From assembly GCA_937930585.1 (NCBI GenBank), contig CALHCA010000068.1:1-7893 (forward strand): 7,893 bases of DNA, read 5' to 3'. This document shows positions 5,857-7,893 of the stretch, piece by piece. The position numbers and the translations under genes are program-made. The notes below the pieces were generated by a model, which searched no databases, was not told where the DNA came from, and was given only the letters and a program-made list of their open reading frames with translations. The number at the start of each line of letters is the position of its first letter. Position 1 is the stretch's first letter. The stretch is from an uncultured bacterium (GTDB lineage Bacteria; Patescibacteriota; Saccharimonadia; Saccharimonadales; Saccharimonadaceae).

Positions 5857-7167
5857 CTATTTTTTGAAGATTTCTTTTGTAATTTTTTGCACAATCTCTG
5901 TGTCGTTCCAAGGTGTTTTTTTGCCGTCAATTACGCGGTAAACTTCATGCCCTAAACCTGTAATTAACACAATATCGCCCTTGCCTGCAATTTGTAAAGC
6001 TTTTCGAATCGCTTCTTCACGATCTGGAATTTCTTGAATATTTGCTGGTAATTTTTTACCTTTTTTCGAAATTCCCGCAATAATTTCTTCACGAATTTGT
6101 TGGGCGTCTTCAGTATAATTTTCTTCGTCGGTAATAATAATTCGGTCAGCTAAATCTTGAGCAATTCTTCCCATAATTGGGCGTTTTTCACGATCGCGAT
6201 CACCACAAGCACCAAAAACTAAAATCGTGCGCTCTTTAGTGATTTTTCTTGAAGCTTTAAGAAGTTTTTCAAGCGCATCTGGCGTGTGGGCGTAATCTAC
6301 AACTACATCAAAAGGTAAATTCGAAACAGCATATTCAAACCTTCCTGAAACTCCTTCGAGATTTGCGATTCCTTCTTGAATATCTTCAAGTGAAATTCCC
6401 AAAAGATAGGCACCAGCCGCCGCCGCGGTCATGTTGTAAATGTTAAATTCTCCTGGCAGATTTGTGGCGATTTTGAGCTTGATATTATTGTCAATTCGAA
6501 GGTCAGCTTCGCTTCCCTTTTTATAAAGCTTGAAATTTTCAATTTTAACTTCTGCAGAATTACTTTCGCCATAAGTTATTTTTTGCTCACCAGCCTCAAA
6601 CTTATTAAAAAATTCGAAATAAGAATCATCGGTATTTAAAACGATAAATCGTGGTTGCATTTCGAAGAGTTTTGCTTTAGCATTGGCGTAGTTTTCCATT
6701 GTTTTATGGTAATCAAGATGATCTTGTGTAAGATTGGTCATGATTGCCATTTCAATAGGAACTCCGGCAAATTTATATTGATCAAGTGCGTGTGAAGTTG
6801 CCTCAATTAGCGCAAATTCAACACCAGCTTTTTTTGCATCAGAGAAGAATTTTTGTAATCTCGAAACTGTTGCGGTTGTAGAATTAGTGTCATTTACTGT
6901 TTGAACACCCGCAATTTCGATATTTGCAGTTGAAAACATTGCGGTTACATAACCAGCTTCTTTTAAGATTTCATTAAGAAAATTAACAGTGGTAGTTTTA
7001 CCATTTGTACCCGTCACAGCAATAACTCTCAAGTCGCGCGCAGGGTTGCCGTAACGCATGGCTACAACTTTTGCACGAGATTTTCGATAAGTTTTTTCCA
7101 GCCCAACAAGCGCCGATTTTGGCAAAACTTTGCGAGCAGTTTTCGTTAAATTATTCTTAATGCTCAT
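5857..7167 (-). CDS. murE: MurE-family Mur ligase (UDP-MurNAc tripeptide synthetase type), short N-terminus
   Basis: ATP-dependent cytoplasmic ligase of the Mur family, predicted to add the third amino acid of the peptidoglycan stem peptide to UDP-MurNAc-dipeptide. Seen are the P-loop TGTNGKTTT (52-60), EATSHALDQ (122-130), TNLTQDHLDYH (144-154), AKAKLF (163-168; K164 is the likely carbamylated lysine), FNIYNMTAAAA (241-251), SGRFEYAV (274-281), VDYAHTPDALEKLL (290-303) and FGACGDRDREKRPIMG (318-333). The last two are typical of MurE. The chain has 436 residues against about 490 in E. coli. The P-loop begins about 60 residues earlier, so the normal N-terminal UDP-binding domain is missing or replaced by a short basic segment. 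The amino-acid-choosing DNPR position reads EENY (347-350 region), while GLGHE (404-408) resembles the GKGHE of diaminopimelate-adding enzymes, so the added residue cannot be named. The start at 7167 follows an in-frame stop and lies at the predicted transcription start. Confidence 0.9.
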   Translation of the reverse strand: MSIKNNLTKTARKVLPKSALVGLEKTYRKSRAKVVAMRYGNPARDLRVIAVTGTNGKTTTVNFLNEILKEAGYVTAMFSTANIEIAGVQTVNDTNSTTATVSRLQKFFSDAKKAGVEFALIEATSHALDQYKFAGVPIEMAIMTNLTQDHLDYHKTMENYANAKAKLFEMQPRFIVLNTDDSYFEFFNKFEAGEQKITYGESNSAEVKIENFKLYKKGSEADLRIDNNIKLKIATNLPGEFNIYNMTAAAAGAYLLGISLEDIQEGIANLEGVSGRFEYAVSNLPFDVVVDYAHTPDALEKLLKASRKITKERTILVFGACGDRDREKRPIMGRIAQDLADRIIITDEENYTEDAQQIREEIIAGISKKGKKLPANIQEIPDREEAIRKALQIAGKGDIVLITGLGHEVYRVIDGKKTPWNDTEIVQKITKEIFKK

Positions 7168-7173
7168 TCTTAA

Positions 7174-7202
7174 ATTATATCACTTTTTAGATTTTCAGGC
7201 AA
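7174..7202 (-). promoter_or_regulatory. Promoter of the murE-like gene, implying a leaderless mRNA
   Basis: On the minus strand TTGCCT (7202-7197), exactly 17 bases, TATAAT (7179-7174) with TG-A before it: the best promoter in the window. Only six bases separate the -10 from the ATG at 7167, so the A of the ATG is at or next to +1. No Shine-Dalgarno site is present. Confidence 0.75.
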
Positions 7203-7252
7203 ATTTTTTAAAGAAAGAACCGCCCCTTTTTAGGTGTGGAAATCTTCGGGAA

Positions 7253-7519
7253 TTATTTTAAATCTTTCGAAAGGATATGTCGCTTAATATCAACCATTCG
7301 GTTATATTCTTTTGTACACTGGTCTGAGGGTGTTTTGTGACATTCGTAATTTATTTGATCAGTATTAAGATCTTGTACTGAATAACGCGATAGGGTATCT
7401 TTTTGAACGTAAAATTGAACTCCTAAAAAGATTGCAAAAATACTCACGATAAAATTAAAAATAACCAATGAAATGATGATAATATCTTTTAGATTTTGTG
7501 GTTTTGTAGATTTTTTCAT
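7253..7519 (-). CDS. Small single-pass membrane protein with two external cysteines (88 aa)
   Basis: No known family recognised. Residues 1-12 are basic, 13-38 form one clear membrane segment (IIIISLVIFNFIVSIFAIF core), and 39-88 are a polar, charged tail. With the positive-inside rule the tail should be outside the cell; it holds C60 and C68, which could form a disulfide. The start is placed at 7519, not at the in-frame ATGs at 7558 or 7552: those lie within or immediately upstream of the promoter -10 (7548-7543), while 7519 has GAGG 8 bases upstream and follows the predicted transcription start near 7536. It lies between a small membrane-protein gene and the murE-like gene on the same strand, but each appears to have its own promoter. 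No convincing terminator follows it, so transcripts may reach the murE-like gene. Confidence 0.75.
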   Translation of the reverse strand: MKKSTKPQNLKDIIIISLVIFNFIVSIFAIFLGVQFYVQKDTLSRYSVQDLNTDQINYECHKTPSDQCTKEYNRMVDIKRHILSKDLK

Positions 7520-7527
7520 ATATGATG

Positions 7528-7531
7528 CCTC
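7528..7531 (-). promoter_or_regulatory. Shine-Dalgarno site that fixes the start at 7519
   Basis: GAGG (within TGAGGC) on the minus strand ends 8 bases before the ATG at 7519. The upstream in-frame ATGs have no such site. Confidence 0.55.
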
Positions 7532-7542
7532 ATTTAGATTAA

Positions 7543-7571
7543 ATTTTATCATAAACATTTTTAAAAAACAA
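7543..7571 (-). promoter_or_regulatory. Promoter of the 88-residue membrane protein gene
   Basis: On the minus strand TTGTTT (7571-7566), exactly 17 bases, TAAAAT (7548-7543) with TG-A before it. The core TATGATAAAAT is identical to that of the tRNA-Ser promoter. Predicted start near 7536, leader about 17 bases. Confidence 0.7.
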
Positions 7572-7578
7572 TGTAACC

Positions 7579-7893
7579 CTAAAATAATCTAATTCCGTTC
7601 AGCATTCCTCCAGCAGAAAATATGCCAGAAATTAAATATAATATAAAAACACCAATTTGAAGTGTTAATAGAATTTCTGCCCAGATTTTTGCCTTTGATT
7701 TTCGCCCAGTTTCGATTTCGAATTTATTTGCTGCCTTAAGTGAATAACTAACAGCTATAACTGAAAGCAAGCTAAAACCATAGTTAAGGATTGGAACTGG
7801 CGAAGAAGTTGGAGATAGGCTTAAAATTCCCAATATTGCGGCAATTTGAATTGGCATAAAATTTTCGCTTTTGCCTTTTCGAATAACTTTATA
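7579..7893 (-). CDS. Small multi-pass membrane protein, 5' end outside window
   Basis: The last 104 residues of a membrane protein of unknown function. Three hydrophobic stretches are visible (about 13-28, 35-54 and 69-91 of the visible part), with a charged loop KAANKFEIETGRKSKAK between the last two. The layout, with AAILGILSL near the start and a basic loop before the final helix, loosely recalls DUF4190-like proteins, but I would not assign it. The frame stays open to the window edge through 12 more codons (YKVIRKGKSENF), and the ATG at 7857 has no Shine-Dalgarno site, so that ATG is probably internal. The stop at 7579 lies 8 bases from the -35 of the next gene's promoter, with no terminator between, so read-through is likely. 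Confidence 0.65.
   Translation of the reverse strand, partial: YKVIRKGKSENFMPIQIAAILGILSLSPTSSPVPILNYGFSLLSVIAVSYSLKAANKFEIETGRKSKAKIWAEILLTLQIGVFILYLISGIFSAGGMLNGIRLF

Noticed and set aside
5657..5911. Minus-strand open frame spanning the convergent terminators
   Set aside because: It crosses two terminators and overlaps two well-supported genes in other frames.
7220..7239. Possible terminator between the 88-residue gene and the murE-like gene
   Set aside because: CCGCCCC / GGTGTGG pairs with mismatches, worst on the minus strand where it would be needed, and the following tract (TTCTTTCTTT) is not a clean U run.
1..7893. CRISPR arrays, insertion sequences, attachment sites or phage genes
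   Set aside because: No regularly spaced direct repeats, terminal inverted repeats with a transposase, or integrase-like frames were seen. The repeated TTCGAA word is dispersed and too short to be an array.
1..7893. Alternative genetic code (UGA as glycine or tryptophan, as in some CPR lineages)
   Set aside because: Frames with complete conserved motifs contain no in-frame UGA and end with normal stops; tryptophan is encoded by TGG, for example in DTRDW.

Overview
The window is AT-rich, densely packed DNA from a bacterium that uses the standard genetic code (UGA acts only as a stop). The gene set suggests a reduced-genome Patescibacterium (CPR), most likely a Saccharibacterium (TM7). It holds a short MurE-like ligase lacking the N-terminal domain, an archaeal/bacterial-type phosphoglucose/phosphomannose isomerase, a small CPR-style conserved protein, small membrane proteins, and a large cell-surface protein with a degenerate sorting signal. 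This lineage call is inference from style and families; no ribosomal RNA or marker gene is present to prove it.

Layout, left to right. (1) The 3' end of an extracytoplasmic polysaccharide (peptidoglycan) deacetylase gene, cut by the left window edge. (2) A tRNA-Ser(CGA) gene with its own promoter and terminator. (3) On the minus strand, a bifunctional phosphoglucose/phosphomannose isomerase gene. (4) Divergent from it, a gene for an acidic 153-residue protein of unknown function. (5) On the minus strand, an 807-residue surface protein with a signal segment, LRR-like region, Ig-like beta region, long FIVAR-like helical stalk, SPETG motif, membrane segment and basic tail. (6) Divergent from it, a gene for a 108-residue protein of unknown function. 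(7) On the minus strand, a MurE-family ligase gene. (8) Two small membrane-protein genes on the minus strand, the last cut by the right window edge. No gene-free stretch exceeds 300 bases.

Functional theme. The deacetylase, the MurE-like ligase and the surface protein all concern the cell envelope, and the isomerase supplies hexose phosphates that can feed envelope sugars. They are not one operon: nearly every gene has its own promoter and terminator. The promoters share one form: a TTG-rich -35, a 17-base spacer, and a -10 of the TAAAAT/TATAAT type, usually extended by an upstream TG. Two divergent gene pairs have physically overlapping promoters, and the murE-like mRNA looks leaderless.

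The strongest unexplained signal is the palindromic hexamer TTCGAA. I counted 32 copies by eye, roughly ten times what base composition would give, in genes and intergenic DNA alike, with one 1.1-kb gap over the N-terminal half of the surface protein gene. I found no CRISPR array, insertion sequence or phage gene.
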